Assembly: GCA_036506495.1 (NCBI GenBank)
Contig: DASXRQ010000130.1
Coordinates: 19,088-83,087 of the forward strand
Source of the DNA: DASXRC01 sp036506495
GTDB lineage: Bacteria; Actinomycetota; Actinomycetes; Mycobacteriales; Micromonosporaceae
Direction of reading: 5' to 3'
Length of the DNA stretch: 64,000 bases
In this document: positions 16,250 through 24,312 of the stretch, one piece after another
How positions within the stretch are numbered: position 1 is the first letter of the stretch
Layout: each line of letters begins with the position of its first letter
Program-made: the position numbers and the translations under genes
Notes under the pieces: generated by a model
Told to the model about the DNA's origin: nothing
The model's database searches: none
The model's input: only the letters and a program-made list of their open reading frames with translations

Positions 16250-18518
16250 TCACGTTTCAACGACGACAAGCCCATGATCGACGGAATGGAGGGCATCGAC
16301 GGCCACTCGGTGGCGGACCGCCCAGAGCGCCGCCTCGGTCCGCGACGCGGATCGCGTCTTCCGAAGCAGGTTCGACACATGGACGCCCACCGTCCGGATC
16401 GAGATGCCCAGCGACCGGGCGACCTGTTTGTTTGGACATGCCGGCGGCGAGGCAGGCGAGCACCTCGACCTCCCGCGCGGTGAGCTCGGCGCCGGCCGCA
16501 CCGGCCGCGAGCGACGTCTGCAGCTCGGCGACCCGTTCGCGGAGCGCGCCCGGCCAGCGGTCGAGCAGTCCCGCGGCGAGCTCCGCGTGCGAGCGCGCCT
16601 CCGACGTTCGGCCGAGACGCGCCAAACTATGGGCGACGGTCAGGTGGGTGTCCGCGTCCAGCCAGGCCGCAACCGGGCGCCCCTCGAAACCGGAGACGCC
16701 GGCCGCGACCGCGGCGTGGTCCCGACCCGCCACCGCCAGCAGGGCACACCGCAGCTGAGCGTCCCCCCGCGCCGGGCGACCGTGCGACCCGAGCCGCTCG
16801 CGGTGGAGCGCACGCACGGCCTGCCACGGCGCGCCAGCGGCCAGCGCCCGCCGCGCCGCCTCCAGGAATGGGCCCCGATCCAGCCGGTCGTACGCGGCGG
16901 GGACACGCGAGGCGTACTCCTCGATGGGCTGGCCGAGCGCGACGCGCAACAGCGCGGCGGCCGCGATCGCCGGCGTCGCCTCCGCCCGCTCGGCGTCCTC
17001 GTCGGCGCGGTCGGCGAGGACCGACGCCGCCGTCCGGTCGCCGGCCTCGACCGCGAGCGCTCCGGCCGCCGCGGCCAGCACCGCGCGCAACGCGGGGTCC
17101 GGCTCCAGCGGCAGGCGCGCTGTCGCCAGCTCCCGGGCGCGGGCGGCGTTGCCGATGCGTTGTGCGAGCCGTACGCCGGCGACGATCGTCCGGCCGGCGT
17201 CGTGTTCGAGGCCGAACCGCGTGGCGGTCGCCACCGCCTCGTCGAACGCGTACCAGGCCGCGGACTCGTCCAGGTGGTGCAGGTGCCGCGTGACGAGGCA
17301 GTCGACGGCCCGCCCGAGCGTGGCGAGGTCGCGTCGCTCGGCCGCGGTGCGCCGAGCGGTCCGCAGCAGCGCAAGACCGGGCTCCGGCTCACCTAGCTCG
17401 GCGAGCGCGCCCGCTAGCGTCACCGACGCGGCCGCCGAAACGGACGGGTCGACGTCCGGCACCGCGAGCGCCTCTCGCGCGGTCCGTGCCGCGTCGCCGG
17501 TCCGGCCGTCGTCGAGCTCCGCCTCGGCGCGCGCCGCGAGGTACCGCGCCCAGTCGGCGCCACCCTCCGCGTGCGCCTCGGCCAAGAGGTCGCGGGCGGC
17601 CACGAGCTCGGCCGCGCACTCGTCGCCGCGGTTCAGCCGCCTGGCGACCACCGCCAGTTCGCGGTGCGCGGCCGCTCGGTCCAGCGGATCGTCGGCCGGA
17701 GTCAGGGCGAGCCAGCCGGTCGCGTACGAACCGGCCTCCTCGAACCGGGCGGCCGCTATGGCGGCGGTGACACCGGTACGCACCAGCGGCAGCACGGCCT
17801 CGCCGGTCCGCAGGCCGACGCGTACCGCATGAAGAGCCGTCTCCGGCAGGCCGGCGTCCAGGTGGGCGCGCGCGGCCCGCAGCGATGCGGAGTCCGCCGT
17901 CTCCGGCCCGGTCGGGAGCGGCGTCAGCCGTTGGCGGATCGCACCTCGCGTGCCCTCGAGCCGGGTCAGTGCCTCGCCGACGAGCCCCGGGTTGACCGCG
18001 TCCTCCGGCGGCCGGCTCGCCACGACAACCAACGCCGGCAGTCCGGGTGCCGTGGTCAGTTCCGCGATCAGGTTGAGGCTGGCCGCGTCGAGCGCGTGCA
18101 GGTCCTCTACCACGATCACGGTCGGGCCGTTCCCGGCGAGCGCCCGGACGGTACGCACGGCGAGCCGGAGCAGCGCGTCCGGCGCGTAGCGCCGGGCCGG
18201 CGACCCGGGCTCCTGCGCGAGCCAGGCGAGCGCGTCACGCGGGATCGGCAGGTCCACAGTGTCCTGTCCGCTGAGCAGCGCGGCCAGCCAGTCGTACGGC
18301 GCCGGCGAGTGCAGCCGCGCGCGCCCGAACAGCACCGCGGCGGGGCGCGGGTCGAACGTCTCCAGCGCGGTGGAGACGAGCAGGCTCTTGCCGGCGCGGG
18401 CGGGTCCGGTGACTACCGCGGTGTGCGGCCCGGCGGCCGGGTTCGTGACCACCCGTGACCAGGTGAGCACGAGCTCACTGAGCTCTTCCGCTCGACCGAT
18501 CAGAGGCACGGGCAACAT
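16250..18518 (-). CDS. Large LuxR-type ATPase regulator (LAL-like), frameshifted in the HTH
   Basis: The N-terminus (PLIGRAEELSELV, then Walker A GPARAGKS) and VIVVEDLHALDAASLN match the AAA/NACHT-like ATPase of LAL-type regulators. An Ala-rich helical repeat region fills residues about 230-640. The LuxR HTH begins normally (LTAREVEVLACLAAGMS), but one extra base in an A-run (plus-strand T-run at 16431-16433) shifts the frame. The remainder (NKQVARSLGISIRTVGVHVS) is intact in the next frame down to 16250. The gene is about 755 codons if the base is removed; read as given, the HTH is destroyed. A sequencing error or recent inactivation are the simplest explanations. Confidence 0.75.
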
Positions 18519-18583
18519 CGCTTCACGATACGTACTACTGCCTAGAGACGAATCGGCCGGCGCTTGGCATGCTCCCTACCATG

Positions 18584-19321
18584 ATGGTCCTGCGCATCGC
18601 GGCGGTCAGTGATCGAGGCCTGTCCCGGGAGATCAACGAGGACGCGGTCCACGCCGGTGACAACCTGATCGCGGTGGCCGACGGCATGGGCGGACTGCCG
18701 GCCGGCGAGGTCGCGAGTGAGATCGCGATCCGGTCCCTCGCCGCGCTCGAGAAGGAGTCGGCGGACGCGTCGGGCAAGCCGATCGAGGTGCTCCGGGCTG
18801 CGGTCGAGCGGGCCAACCGCCAGATCGGCGAGGTGGTCGATGCCGACCCGTCGCTGGCCGGCATGGGCACGACCATGACCGCGATGCTGCTGAGCGGCGA
18901 CCGCATCGCGCTGGTGCACGTCGGCGACTCCCGCGCGTACCGCTTCCGCGCCGGCGTACTCACGCAGCTCACCAAGGACGACACGTTCGTGCAGTCGCTC
19001 GTGGACAAGGGAGCCATCACCGCGGAGGAGGCGCGGCGGCACCCGCAGCGCTCGCTCGTCACGCAGGCGGTGCAGGGTCGGGAGCTGAGTCCGCTCTTCG
19101 TCGAGCTGAAGCCTCGCGACGGCGATCGCTACCTGCTGTGCAGCGACGGGTTGAGCGACTTCGTCGATGAGGCGGCGATCGCGGAGGCCCTGGATCGGTA
19201 TGCGGATCCGCACAAGTGCGCGGAGCGCCTGATCGAGCTCGCGCTGGGTGCCGGCGGACCCGACAACGTCAGCGCGATCGTGGCGGACGCGGTCGTCGGG
19301 CCGTCGGCGCCGCAGCGGTGA
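18584..19321 (+). CDS. PP2C-family serine/threonine protein phosphatase
   Basis: A 245-residue soluble protein. The PP2C metal-binding motifs are visible: SDRG...NEDAV, VADGMGG, AGMGTTMTAML, HVGDSRAYRF, CSDGLSDFV and GGPDNVSAIVAD. It would remove phosphate from Ser/Thr residues with two Mn2+/Mg2+ ions and probably opposes Hanks-type kinases, none of which is encoded nearby. ATG 18584 fits the usual family start MxLR; ATGs at 18569 and 18581 are alternatives. It is divergent from the LuxR-type regulator. Confidence 0.92.
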   Translation: MVLRIAAVSDRGLSREINEDAVHAGDNLIAVADGMGGLPAGEVASEIAIRSLAALEKESADASGKPIEVLRAAVERANRQIGEVVDADPSLAGMGTTMTAMLLSGDRIALVHVGDSRAYRFRAGVLTQLTKDDTFVQSLVDKGAITAEEARRHPQRSLVTQAVQGRELSPLFVELKPRDGDRYLLCSDGLSDFVDEAAIAEALDRYADPHKCAERLIELALGAGGPDNVSAIVADAVVGPSAPQR

Positions 19322-19324
19322 CGG

Positions 19325-19543
19325 TCAGCCGGACAGCTCACGCCACTCATCCGGTTCCACGAGAAGCGCCCGGATGACGTCGTACGCGTCGTCCTCGTTG
19401 CCGAACTCGAAGAACCGCGATGCGCCCTCGGCGCCGCCCGCGCGCTGCTCGACGAACCACTGGTCCCCGTCCGTACGCAGGTAGACGTCCTTGCGTGCGA
19501 GCCGCCCCCAGCTGCCGTTCCACCAGTGTTTGCGCTGCTCCAC
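19325..19543 (-). CDS. Small conserved-type hypothetical protein
   Basis: The product has 72 residues rich in Trp and acidic residues (KHWWNGSWGRLARKDVYLRTDGDQWFVEQRAGG, then FEFGNEDDAYDVIRALL). Codon use and a stop three bases from the convergent phosphatase stop support a real gene. The sequence suggests a small mixed alpha/beta domain; no function was recognised. It shares the strand with the DedA gene downstream. Confidence 0.65.
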   Translation of the reverse strand: MEQRKHWWNGSWGRLARKDVYLRTDGDQWFVEQRAGGAEGASRFFEFGNEDDAYDVIRALLVEPDEWRELSG

Positions 19544-19578
19544 CCGAACACTTTATCGAACATGCGTTCGACGGTCTG

Positions 19579-20253
19579 CTACGGGGTGGCCGTCGCCTCG
19601 GCGGCGGCGACCGCCCCACGAGCCGGCTCGCGGTTGGCGAGGGCACGCCAGAGGCGTACCCCGATAGTGAACGTGATCAAGAACAGTACGAGCTCGGCAA
19701 TCGGGAGGACATATCCGGCGCTGACCCCCTCCGGCAGGAGCCGGCCGCCGAGGTAGCCGAGGAGGGTCTCGTAGCTTGCCCAGGTTCCGGCGATGCCGAG
19801 CTGGACGACGGCGTACCGCCGGCGGGAGAACGCGAACCGGCCAGCGGCGAGCGCGCCCGCGGTTCGCCCGCCCGGGATCAGCCGGCACATCACGAGCAGC
19901 GCGCTGGGGTGGCCCTCGAACAGCTCCGGCCAGCTGCGGTTGATCCGCGCGCGTAGCGCGGCCCATCGGCGCAACGACGCCGATGCCGGTGGCCGTCGAT
20001 GCGTGCCGGTGGGCCGGATCCGTAGGAACCGGCGCCCGACGTGGTAGCAGACGAAGTCGCCGGTCCAGGCGCCGGCGAACCCGGCCACGAACACCAGCGG
20101 CAGGTAGAGCTGGCCGCTCACCGCGAGCGCGCCGGCGGCGATGATGGTTCCATCGGCCGGCAGCACGGGCAGGAAGACGTCGAGCGCCGCCATCGCGAAC
20201 ACCATGAGGTACGCGAGGACGGCCACCGCGGGCAGCTCGACCCCGAAGATCAT
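19579..20253 (-). CDS. DedA family (VTT-domain) membrane protein
   Basis: A 224-residue protein from ATG 20253. GGGGCGAA precedes this start; a longer start at 20283 is less likely. The family signature appears as LPADGTIIAAGALA near the start, FAGAWTGDFVCYHVGRR, and MCRLIPGGRTAGALAAGRFAFSRRRY. DedA proteins are predicted flippases or transporters for undecaprenyl phosphate or phospholipids and help maintain the proton motive force. The Ala-rich C-terminus is probably disordered. Confidence 0.9.
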   Translation of the reverse strand: MIFGVELPAVAVLAYLMVFAMAALDVFLPVLPADGTIIAAGALAVSGQLYLPLVFVAGFAGAWTGDFVCYHVGRRFLRIRPTGTHRRPPASASLRRWAALRARINRSWPELFEGHPSALLVMCRLIPGGRTAGALAAGRFAFSRRRYAVVQLGIAGTWASYETLLGYLGGRLLPEGVSAGYVLPIAELVLFLITFTIGVRLWRALANREPARGAVAAAEATATP

Positions 20254-20411
20254 GGTGTTCGCCCCCCGCCCGCGCGAATTCAACTGCTGTTGAGATACGG
20301 TACGCCGGGCGTGAGCCGCAGCGGAATCGCGTTTCCTGTGAGCCCGCCCACGTGAGTGAACTCTGCCGTGGCTGTGACCTGGCTGAGAGATCGTCCGAAG
20401 TGGACGGTCTC

Positions 20412-20849
20412 TCAGCTCTCGGCCGGCTGCTGATCCTGCCTGACGGTGCGGGCCTGCTGGGGTACCCGGCCGGCGACCAGCGCATCGCGGATCTCGGTGA
20501 GCAGCTGGACCTCCTCGCTCGGCGCCTCCGGCGGCGGCACCTCACCTCGCCGGCGCCGCTCGGCCAGCTTGTTCATGGGGAGCACGACGAGGAAAAACAG
20601 CGCGGCGGCGGTGAGCCCGAACGTGATGACCGCGGTGATGAAAGCACCCCATGCGACCGGGTTCCTCGTGCCGAGGCTGAACGAGGCATCCGCGGTGCCG
20701 CCGAGCTTGCCGAACAGGTTGATCAACGGCTTCAGGAACGACGCCGTGAACTGCGTCACCAGGCCGGTGAACGCGGCGCCGATGACGATGCCGACCGCCA
20801 GGTCGACGACATTGCCACGCATGATGAAGTCGCGGAACCCCCTGATCAT
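20412..20849 (-). CDS. mscL: Large-conductance mechanosensitive channel MscL
   Basis: The protein has 145 residues, the normal MscL length, from ATG 20849 with GGAGTG upstream. The N-terminal amphipathic helix and first membrane helix (FRDFIMRGNVVDLAVGIVIGAAFT), the periplasmic loop, the second helix (FGLTAAALFFLVVLPMNKL) and the C-terminal bundle helix (EEVQLLTEIRDAL) are all present. It opens under membrane tension to release solutes during hypo-osmotic shock. It lies between the FadR-type regulator and the DedA gene on the same strand. Confidence 0.96.
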   Translation of the reverse strand: MIRGFRDFIMRGNVVDLAVGIVIGAAFTGLVTQFTASFLKPLINLFGKLGGTADASFSLGTRNPVAWGAFITAVITFGLTAAALFFLVVLPMNKLAERRRRGEVPPPEAPSEEVQLLTEIRDALVAGRVPQQARTVRQDQQPAES

Positions 20850-20899
20850 CTGCACTCCAAACCGGTGGGGGGACGGATCGAACCCACCGTAATCAAGGA

Positions 20900-21562
20900 T
20901 CAGTGCGACGGCTCGAGAAACGCCCCGGCCTCCGCGGCCGCGCGGGCGGGATCGGCATCCCGGATCGCCTGGATCAGTCGAGAGTGGTCGACATACCGCT
21001 CCGGGGTGAGCTCGGTGCCGATCGCGCCGGCGAGGCTGGCGCGCAGCGCCGCGCCGAACGACGCGTACAGCTCGGCGAGCATCCGGTTGTGCGCCGCCGC
21101 CACGATCGTCGTGTGCAGGACCGCGTCGGCCTCGATGAACTCGGCGGCCCGGCCCGATCGCCACGCGACCTCCCGGTCTGCGAGCGCGCCGTCGAGGGCG
21201 GCGAGGTCTGCGGTCGTACGCCGGAGAGCCGCGAGCCGAGCGGCCTCGACCTCGAACGCGCGCCGCACCTCGACCGCCTCGGCCTGTTCCGCCCCGGCCA
21301 GCCGTCTCGCCACCGCACCGGCGAACTCGTCGGTGCCGGTGACGTAGGTGCCGGAGCCCTGCCGGCACTCGAGGATCCCGGCGTGCACGAGCGCGCGTAC
21401 CGCCTCGCGGACCGTGTTGCGCCCGACGCCGAACGCCCGGGCGAGCTGGGGTTCGGTCGGGATCCGTCCGCCGACCGGCCACTCGCCCGAGGTGATCTGC
21501 GCGCGCAGTTGCTCGATGACTTGAGGAACGAGCGTCTGCCGCGCGGGCACCCGCAGTGTCAC
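20900..21562 (-). CDS. FadR-type GntR transcriptional regulator
   Basis: A 220-residue protein from GTG 21562. The GntR winged helix is at about 12-75: GGRIPTEPQLARAFGVGRNTVREAVRALVHAGILECRQGSGTYV. The all-helical FCD ligand domain (about 90-210) has the metal-binding pattern with Asp/His residues in EADAVLHTTIVAAAHN and VDHSRLIQAI. It is divergent from a CynX/NimT-like MFS gene with only 49 bases between start codons, so it very probably controls that transporter in response to a small acid. Confidence 0.92.
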   Translation of the reverse strand: MTLRVPARQTLVPQVIEQLRAQITSGEWPVGGRIPTEPQLARAFGVGRNTVREAVRALVHAGILECRQGSGTYVTGTDEFAGAVARRLAGAEQAEAVEVRRAFEVEAARLAALRRTTADLAALDGALADREVAWRSGRAAEFIEADAVLHTTIVAAAHNRMLAELYASFGAALRASLAGAIGTELTPERYVDHSRLIQAIRDADPARAAAEAGAFLEPSH

Positions 21563-21585
21563 TTTTCACACCGCCCTTGCGAATT

Positions 21586-21610
21586 CATCCCATGATTCTA
21601 CGATCGGATG
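21586..21610. promoter_or_regulatory. Possible FadR-type operator in divergent promoter
   Basis: CATCC at 21586-21590 and GGATG at 21606-21610 form a perfect short inverted repeat, 15 bases apart, in the 49-base gap between the GntR regulator and the MFS transporter. The arms are short, so this is only a candidate. Confidence 0.3.
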
Positions 21611-21611
21611 T

Positions 21612-22940
21612 ATGCCGCCGCCATCAGCCACGCTCGCCGTGGAGTCATCGCACATGGCCGCAGCGACGCGGCGGCGGTCGTGGGTCGGATCGAGCACGCT
21701 GGTGTTGGTCGGCATCCTGCTGGTGGCGGTGAACCTGCGGGCTGCGATCACCAGCCTCGGTGCGCTCCTGGAAGAGGTGCGCGGTGGCCTGCACGTCTCC
21801 GGCGCCCTCGCCGGAGTCATCACGACGCTTCCCGCGGTCGCCTTCGCGGCCTTCGGCGGGCTCACCCCGTGGCTGACCCGGCGATTCCCGGCCGCGCGGC
21901 TACTGGCCGGCACGATGGTGCTGCTCGCGGTCGGCCAGGCGCTGCGGGTGGCCACCGACTCATCGGCGATCTTCATCGCGACCAGCGTGCTCGCCCTCGG
22001 CGGGATCGCGGTCGCCAACGTCCTGCTGCCCGGGCTGGTCAAGCAGCACTTTCCCGACCGTGTTGGGCTGGTCACCGGCGTGTACACGATGTCGATGATC
22101 GCCGGCGCGTCGCTCGCGGCCGCGACCGCCGTGCCGATAGCCCATGCGGCCGGGACCTGGCGCGCCGGGCTCGGCGTATGGGCACTGCTTGCGGTCGTGG
22201 CGACCCTGCCCTGGGTGCCCGGGGCTCTGCGGCGTACCACTGCGGCTCGGGCAATAACGACCGCGGCCGAGCCGGGCGACGGTGGCCGGGCCCGGATCAC
22301 GCCGGCCCGCACCCGCCTCGGGTGGGCGCTGGCCCTTTACTTCGGCACGCAGTCGCTGAGCGGGTATGCCCTGATGGGCTGGCTCGCGCAGCTATTCCGC
22401 GACGCGGGGTACTCGCCGGCGACCGCGGGGCTGCTACTGGCCGCCGTCACCGCCATCGGCATACCGGTGGCGCTGTTGATGCCGACCATCGCGTCGCGTC
22501 GGGCGAACATGCGGCCGCTCGTGCTCGCGTTGTCGGCGGCGATGGCCGTGGGATACCTGGGCCTCGCGGTGGCGCCGCACACAGGCGCGGTGTTCTGGGT
22601 GGTGGCCAGTGCGCTCGGCCAGGGCGCGTTCCCGCTCGCTCTCACCATGATCGGGATGCGGGCCCGCACCTCGCGCGGCACGGTCGCGCTCTCCGCGTTC
22701 GCCCAGAGCACTGGCTACGTCATCGGCGCGCTCGGACCGCTGGTGGTCGGCCTGCTGTACGAGGCGAGTGCTGGGTGGTGGCTGCCGATCGGCTTCCTGC
22801 TGGCGGCGCTCGCCGTGCAGACGGCCGCCGGGTTGGCCGCGGCCCGGCCGCGATTCGTCGAGGACGCGGTCGGCCGTCAGTCGGCCGAGACCGGGTGCGA
22901 CGCCTCGTCGCCGGCGACCGCCTCGGCCACCGTTGGGTAG
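21612..22940 (+). CDS. CynX/NimT-family MFS transporter
   Basis: A 442-residue protein with 12 predicted membrane helices. The N-terminal VNLRAAITSLGALLEEVRGGLHVSG and LTPWLTRRFPAARLL match the cyanate/nitroimidazole (CynX/NimT) branch of the MFS, and GYALMGWLAQLFRDAGYSP opens the second half. The substrate is not predictable. It is divergent from a FadR-type regulator. Its last 64 bases overlap the convergent STAS gene tail to tail, so the coding ends are antisense to each other. Confidence 0.9.
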   Translation: MPPPSATLAVESSHMAAATRRRSWVGSSTLVLVGILLVAVNLRAAITSLGALLEEVRGGLHVSGALAGVITTLPAVAFAAFGGLTPWLTRRFPAARLLAGTMVLLAVGQALRVATDSSAIFIATSVLALGGIAVANVLLPGLVKQHFPDRVGLVTGVYTMSMIAGASLAAATAVPIAHAAGTWRAGLGVWALLAVVATLPWVPGALRRTTAARAITTAAEPGDGGRARITPARTRLGWALALYFGTQSLSGYALMGWLAQLFRDAGYSPATAGLLLAAVTAIGIPVALLMPTIASRRANMRPLVLALSAAMAVGYLGLAVAPHTGAVFWVVASALGQGAFPLALTMIGMRARTSRGTVALSAFAQSTGYVIGALGPLVVGLLYEASAGWWLPIGFLLAALAVQTAAGLAAARPRFVEDAVGRQSAETGCDASSPATASATVG

Positions 22941-23242
22941 GTCCGCAGCACGTCGACCAGCCCGCTGACCTCGAGGATGCGGAGCACGCCGCGCTGAGGA
23001 GCGGCCAGCCGGACCAGGCCGTCCACCGCGTCGCAGTTGTTCTTGGCGCGGACGAACACGGATAGTCCGGTCGAGTCGCAGAACGAGACGTCGGCGAGAT
23101 CGAACACGAGCCGGTTCTGTCCCCGCTCGAGCAGCTCCGTCAGGTGCTGCTGGAGCAACGGCGCCGTGGCCATGTCCAGCTCCCCGGCCACGGAGATCAC
23201 GGCCATGCCGCGCTGTGCTTGCGTACTCACCGTCAACGACAT
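22877..23242 (-). CDS. STAS-domain anti-sigma factor antagonist
   Basis: A 121-residue single STAS domain. The phosphorylatable serine lies in the standard loop DVSFCDSTGLSVF (about Ser57), and VISVAGELDMATAPLLQQHL forms the first half. Such proteins bind anti-sigma kinases when unphosphorylated and are switched off by phosphorylation. No RsbW gene is adjacent; the SpoIIE/RsbW-like protein at 27.9 kb is the nearest candidate partner. Its 3' end overlaps the convergent MFS gene. Confidence 0.9.
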   Translation of the reverse strand: MSLTVSTQAQRGMAVISVAGELDMATAPLLQQHLTELLERGQNRLVFDLADVSFCDSTGLSVFVRAKNNCDAVDGLVRLAAPQRGVLRILEVSGLVDVLRTYPTVAEAVAGDEASHPVSAD

Positions 23243-23361
23243 CTGGCGACCTCCCGCCCCGAACCGTACCCCACGGCGCGCCGCGCCCGCAGAGTGACGG
23301 GGAGCGAGGACGACATCGCCGTCGTCGCTAGCGGCGCGGCGGCCGTGACAGGATCGGGCGG

Positions 23362-24312
23362 ATGGAGCTGGTCACGCTCGACGCGATCCGGCGCGCGGCG
23401 AAGCACCTCGCGGGCGTCGTCGTGCGTACGCCGCTGCTGTCGTTCCCGGCCGAGGACGGGCTCTGGCTGAAGCCGGAGAACCTGCAACCGGTCGGCGCGT
23501 TCAAGCTGCGCGGCGCGTACAACGCGGTGGCGTGCCTGCCCGACTCGGTGCGGGCGCGCGGGGTGCTGACGCACTCATCCGGCAACCACGGGCAGGCGTT
23601 GGCGTACGCTGCGCGCGCGTTCGGGGTCCCGTGCGTCGTGGTCATGCCGGACGTGGCGCCCGCCGTGAAGGTCGCCGCGACCCGGGCGTCCGGAGCGGAG
23701 ATCGTGTTCGTGCCGCCGGCCGACCGGACGCGTGTGGCCGAGGCGCTCGCCACGGAGCGCGGGATGACCGTCGTGCCGCCGTACGACCATAGGGACGTGA
23801 TCGCCGGTCAGGGCACCGTCGGGCTCGAGATCGTCGAGGATATGCCGGACGTCGACGTGGTGCTGGTGCCGGTCGGCGGCGGCGGGCTCGCCTCGGGCGT
23901 GGCGACCGCGGTGAAGGCACTCCGTCCCGCGGCCCGAGTCATCGGCGTGGAGCCCGAGCTCGCCGCCGACGCCAAGGAGTCGCTCGCCGCCGGCCGGCTT
24001 CTGACCTGGCCCGTCGAGCGGAGCTACCGGACGATGGCCGACGGCGTGCGGGTCAACCTCTCCGAGCTGACATTCGCTCACCTGCGCGAGCGGCTCGACG
24101 CGGTCGTGACCGTGTCCGAGCAGGAGATCGCGAGCGCGGTCGGCCGGCTCGTGCGCGGTGGGCGGATCGTGGTCGAGCCGAGCGGCGCGGTGGCGGCCGC
24201 GGCCCGACTGTTCCACCGCGCCGAGCTGCCCGCCGGGCGTACCGTCGCGGTCGTCAGCGGCGGCAACATCGACCCCGTGGTGCTGGCCGAGCTGGTCGCG
24301 GCGGACGACTAG
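23362..24312 (+). CDS. Threonine/serine dehydratase (PLP, fold type II)
   Basis: The gene encodes 316 residues, the length of catabolic-type enzymes without the ACT regulatory domain. The PLP lysine is in GAFKLRGAYN (Lys48). SSGNHGQALA binds the substrate carboxylate and VGGGGLASG binds the PLP phosphate. The enzyme deaminates threonine (or serine) to 2-oxobutyrate (or pyruvate) in the cytoplasm. Absence of an ACT domain implies no isoleucine feedback. It converges with a four-base overlap on the oligopeptidase gene. Confidence 0.92.
   Translation: MELVTLDAIRRAAKHLAGVVVRTPLLSFPAEDGLWLKPENLQPVGAFKLRGAYNAVACLPDSVRARGVLTHSSGNHGQALAYAARAFGVPCVVVMPDVAPAVKVAATRASGAEIVFVPPADRTRVAEALATERGMTVVPPYDHRDVIAGQGTVGLEIVEDMPDVDVVLVPVGGGGLASGVATAVKALRPAARVIGVEPELAADAKESLAAGRLLTWPVERSYRTMADGVRVNLSELTFAHLRERLDAVVTVSEQEIASAVGRLVRGGRIVVEPSGAVAAAARLFHRAELPAGRTVAVVSGGNIDPVVLAELVAADD

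Noticed and set aside
21608..23065. Plus-strand 485-codon frame over the MFS and STAS genes
   Set aside because: The overlapping frame starting at 21612 gives a proper 12-helix MFS protein; this one gives Arg/Gly-rich sequence.
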